This document shows positions 54,016 through 62,888 of a stretch of 64,000 nt of DNA, one piece after another; position 1 is the first letter of the stretch; every line of letters starts with the position of its first letter. Position numbers and translations under genes: made by a program. This DNA is from Pseudomonas simiae (GTDB taxonomy: Bacteria; Pseudomonadota; Gammaproteobacteria; Pseudomonadales; Pseudomonadaceae), in NCBI RefSeq assembly GCF_900111895.1, contig NZ_FOKB01000001.1, positions 1,174,363-1,238,362 on the forward strand, read 5' to 3'. The notes beneath the pieces were generated by a model that made no database searches, was not told the origin of the DNA, and saw only the letters and a program-made list of their open reading frames with translations.

Positions 54016-55320
54016 TTAAAGCCCCAGGCGTATCTCGGCACACAACCCACCTTGCGGTCGATTGCTCAAGGTCAGCGAGCCGCCTATCGCGACTGCCAGT
54101 TGTTGTGCAATCGCCAAGCCCAGTCCGGTGCCACCGGTGCCGCGGTTGCGTGAACTTTCGACGCGGTAGAATGGCTGCATGACCTGAACCAGTTCGTCTT
54201 CGGCAATTCCGGGGCCACGATCCAATACCTTGATCGACAATTCCCCGTCCGCCGTCGAGCCCACTTCCAGTTCGGCACTGCCTGCAAACTTCAATGCATT
54301 GTCCACCAGATTCACCAGCACCCGGCGCAAGGCGTGGGGGCGCGTGTCGAACACGACTGCGCTTTTTCCCGTGAGGCTGACCTGTTTGTGCATGTCCTGG
54401 TAGTCGAACACCAGGCTGTCGAGGAACGCATCGAGGTTGATCCGGTGGCTGGTTTCGGTAGCGCCGTGAACGCTGCGCGCATAGGCCACGCCTTCGCGTA
54501 CCAGGTGTTCCATCTCGCCCAGATCACTCCAGAGCTTGTCGCGTTCGGCGCTATCTTCCATGAATTCAGCGCGCAGTTTCATGCGGGTGATCGGGGTTTG
54601 CAGGTCATGGGAAATCGCCGCCAGGATCTGCATGCGTTCCTTCAAGTATTCGGCGATGCGTTTTTGCATTTCATTGAACGCGGCAGCGGCGTGGGCAACT
54701 TCGGTTGGCCCCTGTTCGTCCAGCGGTGTGGGATGGGCGTTGGGGTCGAGGGTTTCCACGGCGCGGGCCAGGCGGGTCAGCGGGCGGATGGCCAGGCGCA
54801 CGGCGATCCAGGTGCAGCCCAGCAACAGAGCCAGTTGCAGCACCAGTACCACCGGCAGCCAATAGGCGACCGGCAGGGCGGCGGGGCGCACGTCGATGGT
54901 GATCGGGCTGCCATCGGCCAGGTTCAGGTGCGCCTGGAAGTGCTTCTGAATACCGGGGATGTCGCGGAAGGTCAGCGCGTAGTGTTCACCCAGCGCATCC
55001 GCGATCGAGGTGGCGGCCATGGGCACATCATCGCTGCTCATCGGTTCGCCGGTCTCGCCCGCGTTGAGCAGGTAGCGATAGTTCTGACGGTCGAGACGCG
55101 GCAACCAGCTGGCCCGTTCGTTGACCGGCAGCCGGTCGAGGATCGCCACCGAGGTGGACACATCGTTTTCCAGGTTGCCCAGCATGGCGGTGCGCGCGCT
55201 GATGTAGCGCTCGTAGAATTGCGCACTGAAGGACAAGCCATGGGCGCACACCAGGCTGATCAGGAAGATCAGCGACAGTTGTGATGCCAGGGTGCGCGGC
55301 CATCCCAACCTGAAGGTCAT
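54016..55320 (-). CDS. sensor histidine kinase
   Basis: This 434-residue inner-membrane kinase has two membrane helices (about 13-33 and 152-175) flanking a periplasmic sensor of about 115 residues. A HAMP linker follows, then a HisKA domain with phosphorylatable H238 in ISHDLQTPITRMK, and an ATPase domain with N (LVNLVDNALKFAG), G1 (DRGPGIAEDE) and G2 (GTGGTGLGLAI) boxes. It overlaps the response-regulator gene upstream by four bases (ATGA type). The EnvZ/OmpR-like arrangement gives no clue to the stimulus. Confidence 0.93.
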   Translation of the reverse strand: MTFRLGWPRTLASQLSLIFLISLVCAHGLSFSAQFYERYISARTAMLGNLENDVSTSVAILDRLPVNERASWLPRLDRQNYRYLLNAGETGEPMSSDDVPMAATSIADALGEHYALTFRDIPGIQKHFQAHLNLADGSPITIDVRPAALPVAYWLPVVLVLQLALLLGCTWIAVRLAIRPLTRLARAVETLDPNAHPTPLDEQGPTEVAHAAAAFNEMQKRIAEYLKERMQILAAISHDLQTPITRMKLRAEFMEDSAERDKLWSDLGEMEHLVREGVAYARSVHGATETSHRINLDAFLDSLVFDYQDMHKQVSLTGKSAVVFDTRPHALRRVLVNLVDNALKFAGSAELEVGSTADGELSIKVLDRGPGIAEDELVQVMQPFYRVESSRNRGTGGTGLGLAIAQQLAVAIGGSLTLSNRPQGGLCAEIRLGL

Positions 55321-56057
55321 TGCTCGGCCCCGAGGATTTCCACCGGCAGGGAGAACACGTAGCCCTCGCTGCGCACGGTCTTGATATAGGCCGGTTCACG
55401 GGCGTCATCCAGCAGACGTTGACGCAGGCGACTCACCAGCAGGTCGATGGAACGGTCGAACAGGTCGGCGTCGCGGCCCTGGGTCAGGTTAAGCAACTGG
55501 TCGCGGTTGAGCACGCGTTGCGGGTGGTCGAGGAACACCCGCAGCAAGCGGTATTCGGCACCGCTCAGCGCCACGAGGGTGTCATCGTCGTCGAGCAGAT
55601 GGCGGGCGGTGGTGTCCAGGCGCCAGCGACCGAAGCGGATCAATCGTCCGGTTTCACTGACCACAAGGTTCGGCGGCAGCATCCGCGTGCGGCGCAATAC
55701 GGCGTTGATACGCGCCAGCAGTTCACGGGCGGCGAAGGGTTTGACCAGGTAGTCGTCGGCGCCCATTTCCAGGCCGATAATGCGGTCGGTTTCATCGTTG
55801 CGCGCGGTGAGCATCAGCACCGGCGTGGCCTTGTGTTTGCCGACTCGCAGTTCGCGGCACAGCTGTAGGCCGTCATCACCGGGCATCATGATGTCCAGCA
55901 CGATCAGGTCCACCGGGGTGGTGTCGAGGAAGCTGCGCATCTGACGGCCGTCGGCGACCACGGTAGTACGCATGCCGTTCTTCTTCAGGTAGTTGCCTAC
56001 CAGTTCGCGGATCTCCCGGTCGTCATCGACGATCAGGATGTGATCGACATGATCCAT
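55317..56057 (-). CDS. OmpR-family response regulator
   Basis: This 246-residue regulator has a receiver domain with acidic pocket D11-D13 and phospho-acceptor D55 (LIVLDIMMPG), the conserved lysine in YLVKPFAARELLAR, and a C-terminal winged helix (YRLLRVFLDHPQRVLNRDQL; RSIDLLVSRLRQRL). Its stop overlaps the kinase start, so regulator and kinase form an operon. It is divergent from the serralysin gene region and could control it, but no operator is evident. Confidence 0.93.
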   Translation of the reverse strand: MDHVDHILIVDDDREIRELVGNYLKKNGMRTTVVADGRQMRSFLDTTPVDLIVLDIMMPGDDGLQLCRELRVGKHKATPVLMLTARNDETDRIIGLEMGADDYLVKPFAARELLARINAVLRRTRMLPPNLVVSETGRLIRFGRWRLDTTARHLLDDDDTLVALSGAEYRLLRVFLDHPQRVLNRDQLLNLTQGRDADLFDRSIDLLVSRLRQRLLDDAREPAYIKTVRSEGYVFSLPVEILGAEQ

Positions 56058-56165
56058 GCTGTGCCTTCCTCGTTAATTACTCATTGGGGCGCAGTCTAGC
56101 CACTGTCGGCGCCTTTGCCTTGTGCCCTTTGTATTGCAGTGTATCTGGCGATAAGGAGATACACG

Positions 56166-56213
56166 ATGAAGCAAAATTGCGGCTTCAATGCTCAAGGGGA
56201 GCGCAAGCGTTGA
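56166..56213 (+). other. 15-codon ORF with strong ribosome-binding site, upstream of the protease gene
   Basis: ATAAGGAGATACACG followed by ATG gives near-ideal initiation spacing, but the frame encodes only MKQNCGFNAQGERKR before TGA. It lies in the 293-base gap between the response-regulator gene and the protease, in a different frame from the protease. It could be a leader peptide, a decayed gene start or chance. The remainder of the gap has no clear feature. Confidence 0.3.
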
Positions 56214-56350
56214 GCGACGTCCTACGCGCTGCGGGCATAAAACGATGGATTCACTTGAACGTAATCGCTCGAATTCCCGGCTTAAACGCACATCCGATTA
56301 TGTGCCCAAGGTCGCAAGATCAGGCTTCATTGCCTGATGAGAGCGCATTC

Positions 56351-57772
56351 ATGACAGCCATTACCTCGCGAGCGAGCACCACATTCCAGACGATTGAACA
56401 GTTTCAGCACCGAGATGATCGCGGTGGCGGCATCCAGCACAACGGATTACCGTCCAAGACGCCCGAAGAAGCAACCGCACGACTTTGGCGTGGGAGTGCT
56501 GGATGGCCGGATAAGAACGGCGACGGCCGTTATGGTGTGACCTATACGTTTCGAGAGCCTCCCGAGGACAAGCATCAAAGACAGCACAATAAATCCGGGT
56601 TCACTCACGTGCTCGAAAATCAAAGGCAACAGACCCGGCGCAGCTTGCAATCCATTGCGGATGTGGCAAACGTGAGGTTTACCGAGGGGCCGAAAACGGC
56701 GAGCAGCGAAGGTCACATCACCCTCGGCAATTACGCTGATTTGTTCAATAAGAAGGGCCAGTCCGTTGCGGCTTATCCTCAGACGTCCTTGCCCAACCCC
56801 AAGGACAGATTCAGCGGCGATGCTTGGTTCGTCGATACAAAAGACGATCAGAGCGTGCCGAATGCGTCCCACGGTGATGCAGGTCGCTTCACCCTCGTGC
56901 ATGAGTTAGGCCATGCCTTGGGATTGAGCCACCCTAGCCAATACGACGTCAGTTCCGGGTCTGCCAAAGCCGGGTATCTGGAAGACTCCGAAAGCCATAC
57001 CACCATGAGTTACCTGGGCGAACGTCACGGCTATATGAATCACGGCGGCATCCGCGCGTCGGCGCCGCAACTTGACGATATCAGCGCCTATCAACAGGAA
57101 TACGGCGCCAACCATGAAACCCGCAAGGACGACACCACCTACGGTTTCAATTCCAATACCGATCGGGATTTCCTCAGCGTCAAGGCCGACCAGGACAAGA
57201 TGGTCGCTGCCATCTGGGATGGCGGCGGCACCGACACATTGGACTTCTCCGGCTACCAGCAGGACCAACAGATCAGTCTCAAGGCCGGGACGTTTTCGGA
57301 TGTCGGCGGCCTCAAGGGCAATGTCTCGATTGCCTATGGCGTGACTATCGAAAACGCTCTGGGCGGCTTCGGCAATGATTTGCTAGTGGGTAACGACGCG
57401 GCCAACACCCTCAACGGTGGAGAGGGCAACGACCGCATATATGGGGCGGGCGGGGCGGACATCTTGTGGGGCGGCAAAGGCAATGACGTCTTTGTCTACG
57501 GGAAAACCAACGAGTCGACCCGCGACGCGCCGGATCAGATCATGGACTTTGTCAGTGGCGAAGACCGCGTGGATGTGTCCGGGATCCGCGCGACGCTGGG
57601 CGACAAGCCGCTGACGTTCGTGCGTGCATTTTCGGGCGCCAGCGGTGAAGCGATGGTGACCTATGACCCGGCAGTTCAGAGGAGTACGTTGCAAATCAGC
57701 GGCAAACCTGACGAGCCGGCCTTTCTCCTGGTGGTCCACGGCAAATTGCAGCAGGGCGACATCGTGAGTTGA
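56351..57772 (+). CDS. serralysin-family zinc metalloprotease
   Basis: This 473-residue secreted protease has the zinc signature HELGHALGLSH at residues 184-194 (H184, E185, H188, H194). The Met-turn TTMSYLGERHGY follows at 217-228, and calcium-binding RTX nonapeptides lie at about 338-380 (GGFGNDLL, NGGEGND, WGGKGND). There is no Sec signal; export would be by a type I ABC system recognising the C-terminus. The end is GDIVS rather than the usual DFIV-type tail, and no type I secretion genes or inhibitor gene are adjacent. The start is uncertain; ATG 56351 gives the family's normal short propeptide, while the 89 upstream codons in frame are not protein-like. Confidence 0.88.
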   Translation: MTAITSRASTTFQTIEQFQHRDDRGGGIQHNGLPSKTPEEATARLWRGSAGWPDKNGDGRYGVTYTFREPPEDKHQRQHNKSGFTHVLENQRQQTRRSLQSIADVANVRFTEGPKTASSEGHITLGNYADLFNKKGQSVAAYPQTSLPNPKDRFSGDAWFVDTKDDQSVPNASHGDAGRFTLVHELGHALGLSHPSQYDVSSGSAKAGYLEDSESHTTMSYLGERHGYMNHGGIRASAPQLDDISAYQQEYGANHETRKDDTTYGFNSNTDRDFLSVKADQDKMVAAIWDGGGTDTLDFSGYQQDQQISLKAGTFSDVGGLKGNVSIAYGVTIENALGGFGNDLLVGNDAANTLNGGEGNDRIYGAGGADILWGGKGNDVFVYGKTNESTRDAPDQIMDFVSGEDRVDVSGIRATLGDKPLTFVRAFSGASGEAMVTYDPAVQRSTLQISGKPDEPAFLLVVHGKLQQGDIVS

Positions 57773-57773
57773 T

Positions 57774-59177
57774 TCAGCCGGTGCTTCGCAACAGCGTCTC
57801 AAACAGCTGCTGCACCCGTGGCTCATCACTGTGGGCCACATTGAAACGCATCGAATCACGCTGGACCGGGTCGTAGCCAAACAGCGCGCCCGGTGCCAGC
57901 ACCATGCCCTGTTTCAATGCCGCCTGGGCCAGCAGCTCGCCGTTGACCCCAGGCGGCAGCCGCGCCCAGATAAACATTCCGCCTTCGTAACCCATCGGCA
58001 GCTCGCAGCCGCAACGCTTGAGCCATTGCTCCACGCGTCCACCGGCCTCCATCAAGCGCTGGACCATGCGCTTGCGGTGCTTGGCGTAGCTGCCTTCGCT
58101 GAGCATGCGGTACACGACCTGCTCGAACAGATCGGAGGTCACGCCGCCGCTCATCAGCTTCATGTTGGTTAGGTTGGCTGCCAGTTGCGGTGCGGCCACC
58201 ACAAAGCTGACGCGGGCGTTGGCGCTGAGGATCTTGGAGAAGCCCGACAGGTAGGTGACCTGGTCCAGGCCGGCGAGGGCGGCCAGGCGCGGCGGCGGGT
58301 TGGGGTGCAGGTCGCCGTAGAGGTCGTCCTCGACGATATGGCAGTGGTAGCGCTCGGTCAGTTGCAGCAGGCGGAACGCCTGGCCGGGGCTTAAGGAGTG
58401 GCCGGTGGGGTTGTGCAACACGCTGGTGGTCAAGTACAGGCTGGGGCGATGCTCGGCCAGCAGCTGTTCGAGGGCCGTGAAATCAAAACCGTCGGGGCGA
58501 CGCGGGATCGTCACCACCTTGACCCCGTGCAAGGCCAGGTTGGCGTGGAAGTTGAAGTAGCACGGTGCGTCGAGCAGGACCGTGTCACCGGGACGTGCCA
58601 GCAGGCGCATCAGCATGTCCAGGCCTTGTACGGTGTTGGGAGTGGTGATGATTTGTTCCACCGACACCGACAGGCCCTCGCCGTGCAGCTTCTGTTGCAG
58701 CGCCTGGCGCAAAGGCAGCAACCCGGCCGGTGTGCCCAGGCTGGCGATGCGCAGCGACGGCGCCCGCACCACGCTGCGCAGGGTTTGGCGCAGGGCTTCG
58801 CTGTCCAGCCAGGTTTCCGGCAGGTGGCCGCCGCCGGGGCGCAGGTCGCCGTGGGCCGTCGCAAGCGGTCGACGCAACACGCTGAGCAGGTCCTGTGGCA
58901 GCAGATCGACCCAGTTCGAGGTTGTCGGGCGTGCACGGTCTGTCGCGACGAAATAGCCACGGCCTTGACTGGAAGTGAGCAGGTTGCGCCCGCGCAGGCG
59001 GTCAAGGGCCTCATTGAGGGTGAACTTGCTCACACCCAGTGTCTCGGTCAGTTCGCGCACCGAGGGCAACTTGCTGCCGGGCGTCCATTCGCCGTTTTCG
59101 ATGGCCTGGCTGAACGCCTCTACGATCTGTAGCACCTTGGGGGTGCCTTCTACAAAGGTGATGGCTGATACGAACAC
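57774..59177 (-). CDS. MocR-type GntR/aminotransferase regulator
   Basis: This 467-residue fusion regulator has a GntR winged helix at residues 10-80 (LPSVRELTETLGVSKFTLNE), a linker, and a fold-type I PLP-dependent aminotransferase domain. The pyridoxal lysine is in the SGFSKILSANAR segment. MocR proteins regulate a divergent or neighbouring gene in response to PLP adducts of amino acids or amines. It is divergent from the LysE-type exporter gene at 59301, which is the probable target. One base separates its stop from the convergent protease. Confidence 0.92.
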   Translation of the reverse strand: MFVSAITFVEGTPKVLQIVEAFSQAIENGEWTPGSKLPSVRELTETLGVSKFTLNEALDRLRGRNLLTSSQGRGYFVATDRARPTTSNWVDLLPQDLLSVLRRPLATAHGDLRPGGGHLPETWLDSEALRQTLRSVVRAPSLRIASLGTPAGLLPLRQALQQKLHGEGLSVSVEQIITTPNTVQGLDMLMRLLARPGDTVLLDAPCYFNFHANLALHGVKVVTIPRRPDGFDFTALEQLLAEHRPSLYLTTSVLHNPTGHSLSPGQAFRLLQLTERYHCHIVEDDLYGDLHPNPPPRLAALAGLDQVTYLSGFSKILSANARVSFVVAAPQLAANLTNMKLMSGGVTSDLFEQVVYRMLSEGSYAKHRKRMVQRLMEAGGRVEQWLKRCGCELPMGYEGGMFIWARLPPGVNGELLAQAALKQGMVLAPGALFGYDPVQRDSMRFNVAHSDEPRVQQLFETLLRSTG

Positions 59178-59300
59178 GCGACGTCCTTGCCTTTGCTGGA
59201 AGTTTTACCGGTAAAGTTCGGGCGGATTAGGCCTCACTTTACCTGCCTTGCGCAATGCCAACTGCCTAGACTGCGGGCTCCATCCTCCAGGTCCCCGGCC

Positions 59301-59933
59301 ATGACAAGTGCGTTAACCCTCTCCTCGTTCCTGTATTTCCTGCTGTTTTGCGCCACCATGACCTTCAGCCCCGGCCCCATGACTCTGCTGTTGTTGAGCC
59401 TGGGCGTGCGTGACGGTCTGCGCCGTTCGATCCCGGCGCAGATCGGCGCCAGTGTGTCGTACCTGATTTCGATCCTGATCTTTGCCGTGGGCTTTTCCGA
59501 GTTGATCAAGGGCTATCCGGTGATCACCCAGGTTATCCAGGTGGTCGGCGTGGCGTACATCCTGCATCTTGCCTACAAACAGTGGACCAGCAGCGGCGTG
59601 GTGATCGAACGGATCGGCCAGGTCGAAGCGGCGCGCAACCTGTTTGGCAAGGGCTTGCTGACTGGGTTCTCCAATCCCAAGACCCTCATCATGTTCAGTG
59701 CCGTGTTCCCCCAGTTCGCCGGTACCGGGGCGAGCCGTTCGACGGTGGACATTGCGATCCTTGGGCTGACGTTCCTGTTGCTGCAATTCGCCAGCGGCTG
59801 CCTGTATTGCTACTTCGGTCAGCGCATCAAGCATGTGCTGGAAAACCCCAAGCGCCGTGTGTTGTTGCAGCGCATCACGGCCGTGTTGCTGCTGGGCGTG
59901 GCAATGATGCTGGCGCGGGGCTTTGCCCACTGA
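59301..59933 (+). CDS. LysE-family amino-acid/metabolite exporter
   Basis: This 210-residue inner-membrane exporter of the LysE/RhtB superfamily has six hydrophobic helices, with the conserved TFSPGPMTLLLLSLGVRDG near the N-terminus and FGKGLLTGFSNPKTLIMF in the middle. I chose ATG 59301 because the 38 codons upstream are not membrane-like and this is the standard N-terminus. Paired with a divergent MocR regulator, it probably exports an amino acid or related compound when it accumulates. Confidence 0.92.
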   Translation: MTSALTLSSFLYFLLFCATMTFSPGPMTLLLLSLGVRDGLRRSIPAQIGASVSYLISILIFAVGFSELIKGYPVITQVIQVVGVAYILHLAYKQWTSSGVVIERIGQVEAARNLFGKGLLTGFSNPKTLIMFSAVFPQFAGTGASRSTVDIAILGLTFLLLQFASGCLYCYFGQRIKHVLENPKRRVLLQRITAVLLLGVAMMLARGFAH

Positions 59934-60013
59934 GTCTTGAGCTAACGAGCAATAGTGGCGATCTGCCGTTACCCTGATAGACTCCAGGCATTCATTCAGG
60001 ATCTCACCCCACC

Positions 60014-61072
60014 ATGTCAGCTGCAGAAGGCACCGGACTTCCGCTCGCTTCTCGGTTGTACAGATCCCGTACCCTCGGGCTGACGCTCGGATTTGTCTGC
60101 GTGGTGTTCGGGATGTATCCCCTGGACCCGGCCTGGTGGGTGTGGGCCTGGATGTTGATCAATGCCTTTGTCTGGCCGCATGTGGCTTTTCAACTGACGC
60201 GGCGCAGCGCCAGCGCCCTGCGCAGTGAACGGCGCAATCTATTGTTCGATTCCTTTTGTGGTGGGTTCTGGGTCGGCGCCATGCACTTCAACCCGCTGCC
60301 GAGCGTGACCACCTTGTCGATGATGAGCATGAACAACGTGGCCATCGGCGGCCCGCGCTTCATGCTGGCGGGGTGGGTGGCGCAGGCGTTGGGTCTGGGC
60401 ACTGCGTTGCTGATCTTCACGCCCGCATTCATCGCTGTGACCACCCAGGCGCAGCTCTACGCCTGCCTGCCGATCCTGATGCTGTATCCGCTGGCCTTAG
60501 GGTGGATCTGCTACCGTCAGGCGCTGACCCTGGCACGACATAAACGTGAACTGCTGGCCCTTAGCCGCACTGACAGTCTGTCCGGGCTGCTCAACCACGG
60601 CGCCTGGAAGGATCACCTTGAGATCGAGTTCCAACGCTGTCGCCGCGATTCCATGGGCGCCGTCATTGCGCTGATCGACATCGACCATTTCAAGACCATC
60701 AATGACACCTACGGCCATGTCACCGGCGATATCGTCCTGCGCCAGCTCAGCAAAGTGTTGCGCCAGAACCTGCGCGCCACCGACCTGGCCGGGCGTTACG
60801 GGGGTGATGAGTTCTGCGTGATCCTGCCGGGCATGCCGCTCAACCGCGCCACAGAAGTGATGGACGCCTTGCGCGATCGCTTCAACGCCTTGGCCTACGC
60901 CCAGGACCCGACCCTGCGCGTCAGCCTGAGCATCGGCCTGGCGCCGTATCAACCGACCCACGCAGATTCGACCAGTTGGTTGAATGACGCCGACCAGGCC
61001 TTGTACGACGCCAAAAGCAGTGGGCGGAACCGCGTCAGCACGGTACAGGAGGGTTGGTTGCGATCGGTCTAG
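60014..61072 (+). CDS. diguanylate cyclase with MASE2-type membrane sensor
   Basis: This 352-residue protein has an N-terminal membrane region of several helices (residues 15-175) of the MASE2 type (RSRTLGLTLGFVCVVFGMYP), and a C-terminal GGDEF domain with an intact active site (RYGGDEFCVILPG). The inhibitory site RATD lies five residues ahead of GGDEF. It should synthesise c-di-GMP and be subject to product inhibition. It stands in contrast to the degenerate GGDEF protein at 37835. It is a single gene, separated from the upstream exporter by 80 bases. Confidence 0.92.
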   Translation: MSAAEGTGLPLASRLYRSRTLGLTLGFVCVVFGMYPLDPAWWVWAWMLINAFVWPHVAFQLTRRSASALRSERRNLLFDSFCGGFWVGAMHFNPLPSVTTLSMMSMNNVAIGGPRFMLAGWVAQALGLGTALLIFTPAFIAVTTQAQLYACLPILMLYPLALGWICYRQALTLARHKRELLALSRTDSLSGLLNHGAWKDHLEIEFQRCRRDSMGAVIALIDIDHFKTINDTYGHVTGDIVLRQLSKVLRQNLRATDLAGRYGGDEFCVILPGMPLNRATEVMDALRDRFNALAYAQDPTLRVSLSIGLAPYQPTHADSTSWLNDADQALYDAKSSGRNRVSTVQEGWLRSV

Positions 61073-61120
61073 TGGAGTAGGGTGTCACGGCACCTTCCAA
61101 CAAAAAACAAGGATCGGTTC

Positions 61121-62350
61121 ATGCTCTTCAACTTCCCCCGTACCCTCCTGGCCGCCACCCTGGCCATGTCCTTCGCCGTGCCGGCCTACAGCGCCGAACC
61201 CCACAAACAGATCCAGGCACACGCCGAGCAGTATAAGGCCGACGCCCTGAAACTGCTGGAGCGCCTGGTGAACATCGACTCGGGTTCCGGCTATGAACCG
61301 GGCCTGACGCAAGTGCGCGACATTGCTGTGGACGAGTTGAAACAGCTGGGTTTCTCGATTGAGCTGGTGCCGGATAAAGCGGCCAACAACAGTCACGTGG
61401 TTGCCACCCTCAAGGGCACCGGCAAGGCCAAGATCCTGCTGATGGCCCATATGGACACGGTGTTCAAGGAAGGCTCGGCCGCCGAGCGTCCGTTCCACAT
61501 CAAGGACGGTCGCGCCTATGGCCCTGGCGTGATGGATGACAAGGGTGGCATCGTCGCCGGCATCTACGCGCTCAAAGTCCTCAAGGACCAGGGCTTCAAG
61601 GACTATGCGCAGATCACCTTCCTGCTCGACGCGAGCGAAGAAACCGGCTCCGACGCCGCCTCTGATCTGATCCGCAAGACCGCCAAGGCCCACGACGTCA
61701 CTCTCAACCTCGAACCCGGCCGCCCAGCCGATGGCCTGGTGGTCTGGCGCAAAGGCAGCGCCACCGCCGTGGTTGAAGTCAAAGGCAAAGCCGCCCACGC
61801 CGGCGTCGCCCCGGAACTCGGGCGTAATGCTGCGATGGAAGCGGCGCACCAGATTCTGCAACTGGGCAAGCTGGGGGATGAAGAGAAGAAAACCACCATC
61901 AACTTCACCGTGATCAAGGCCGGCGACCGTACCAACGTCATTCCCGACCAGGCCACCGCCAAGGCGGACGTGCGCGCGGCGTTGCCGGAGGAGTTTGACC
62001 GCATCGAGAAAGACCTGGCCCGCGTATCAGCGAACAAACTGATCCCGGAAACCGAAGTGAAGACCAGCTTGCAGCGTGGGTTACCACCGATGCCGCAGAC
62101 GCCGGAATCGGACAAGTTAGTGGCGATTGCCCAGGGGATTTATGGGGAGTTGGGCAAGAAGCTGACGATTGAAGGCAGCGGTGGCGCGGCAGACGCGAGT
62201 TTATCGGCTGGGGTGGGGACGCCGACGTTGGATGGGTTTGGGATTGTCGGCGGGAATATTCATACCCCGGAGGAGTATGCGGAGGTTGAGAGCGTGGTGC
62301 CGCGGGTTTATTTGCTTAGTCGGATGATTATGGAGCTTTCGAAGCGGTGA
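61121..62350 (+). CDS. M20-family metallopeptidase, glutamate carboxypeptidase (CPG2) type
   Basis: This 409-residue zinc peptidase has a Sec signal peptide (residues 1-24, PAYSAE). The di-zinc site motifs are LLMAHMDTVF, GPGVMDDKGG and ASEETGS, with the dimerisation domain in the middle (KGKAAHAGVAPELGRNAAME). It resembles carboxypeptidase G2, which removes C-terminal glutamate from folates and peptides in the periplasm. ATG 61121 is preceded by AAGGA; an upstream in-frame ATG at 61082 would bury the signal peptide. Confidence 0.92.
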   Translation: MLFNFPRTLLAATLAMSFAVPAYSAEPHKQIQAHAEQYKADALKLLERLVNIDSGSGYEPGLTQVRDIAVDELKQLGFSIELVPDKAANNSHVVATLKGTGKAKILLMAHMDTVFKEGSAAERPFHIKDGRAYGPGVMDDKGGIVAGIYALKVLKDQGFKDYAQITFLLDASEETGSDAASDLIRKTAKAHDVTLNLEPGRPADGLVVWRKGSATAVVEVKGKAAHAGVAPELGRNAAMEAAHQILQLGKLGDEEKKTTINFTVIKAGDRTNVIPDQATAKADVRAALPEEFDRIEKDLARVSANKLIPETEVKTSLQRGLPPMPQTPESDKLVAIAQGIYGELGKKLTIEGSGGAADASLSAGVGTPTLDGFGIVGGNIHTPEEYAEVESVVPRVYLLSRMIMELSKR

Positions 62351-62374
62351 TTTTCCGCTGATTGGCTTGCTTTT

Positions 62375-62439
62375 GTGGTGGGCAGGCTTGCCCTGCGTTG
62401 GGCTGCAGCGGCCCAACGCAAGCAAGCTCGCTCGCCACC
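62375..62439. repeat. REP-like imperfect palindrome between convergent genes
   Basis: GTTGGGC (62397-62403) and GCCCAAC (62411-62417) form a strong stem around TGCAGCG. The flanks (GTGGTGGGCAGGCTTGCC versus GCAAGCAAGCTCGCTCGCC) extend it imperfectly. It sits between the 3' ends of the peptidase gene and the minus-strand immunity-like gene and may terminate both. Confidence 0.65.
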
Positions 62440-62464
62440 GGGGATTTTTGCCTTGAGGGTGGCG

Positions 62465-62881
62465 TTACCAAGTTGACTGGTCTTCGAGGTTGGCTTTTTG
62501 GAGGTCTTCTTTCCAGACTTCGTTGGCTAGTCGGTAGATGTCGACGAAGAAGCCTCGGGGGTCGGCTATTTCTGTTTCGTTCCAGGCCATAGTTATGTAT
62601 TCGTCGTAGTCGTTTTCAAATTCTTTCGCAAAGTCAAAGTCGGGGTTTTCGAGCGCATCCCTGAGAGCAGAAATCAATATAAAACGATGTCTGTATGAAA
62701 GGTACATAAGGTCTTTTAGGATAAAAGAAATTATGATTTTTTCCCTGTCTTTATGATCGTTAGGATCATGCTTCCATAGCTCTTTTCCAACCGTTTCCTC
62801 AAGGTCGTATATCGATAAGGCTCCTAATAAATGAGAGATATTAGGAGCGTATGGAGTGTTCATGAATGGGCATTTCAGCAT
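62465..62881 (-). CDS. putative immunity protein for the adjacent Rhs toxin
   Basis: This 138-residue, acidic, AT-rich gene begins seven bases after the stop of the Rhs gene on the same strand. The protein is helical and soluble, with no signal peptide (LLGALSIYDLEETVGKELWK; LSYRHRFILISALRDALENP). I do not recognise the family. In Rhs loci the gene directly after the toxin tip nearly always encodes its specific inhibitor, which is the basis for this call. ATG 62881 was chosen over 62965, which would overlap the toxin. Confidence 0.7.
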   Translation of the reverse strand: MLKCPFMNTPYAPNISHLLGALSIYDLEETVGKELWKHDPNDHKDREKIIISFILKDLMYLSYRHRFILISALRDALENPDFDFAKEFENDYDEYITMAWNETEIADPRGFFVDIYRLANEVWKEDLQKANLEDQSTW

Positions 62882-62888
62882 GGTCTGC

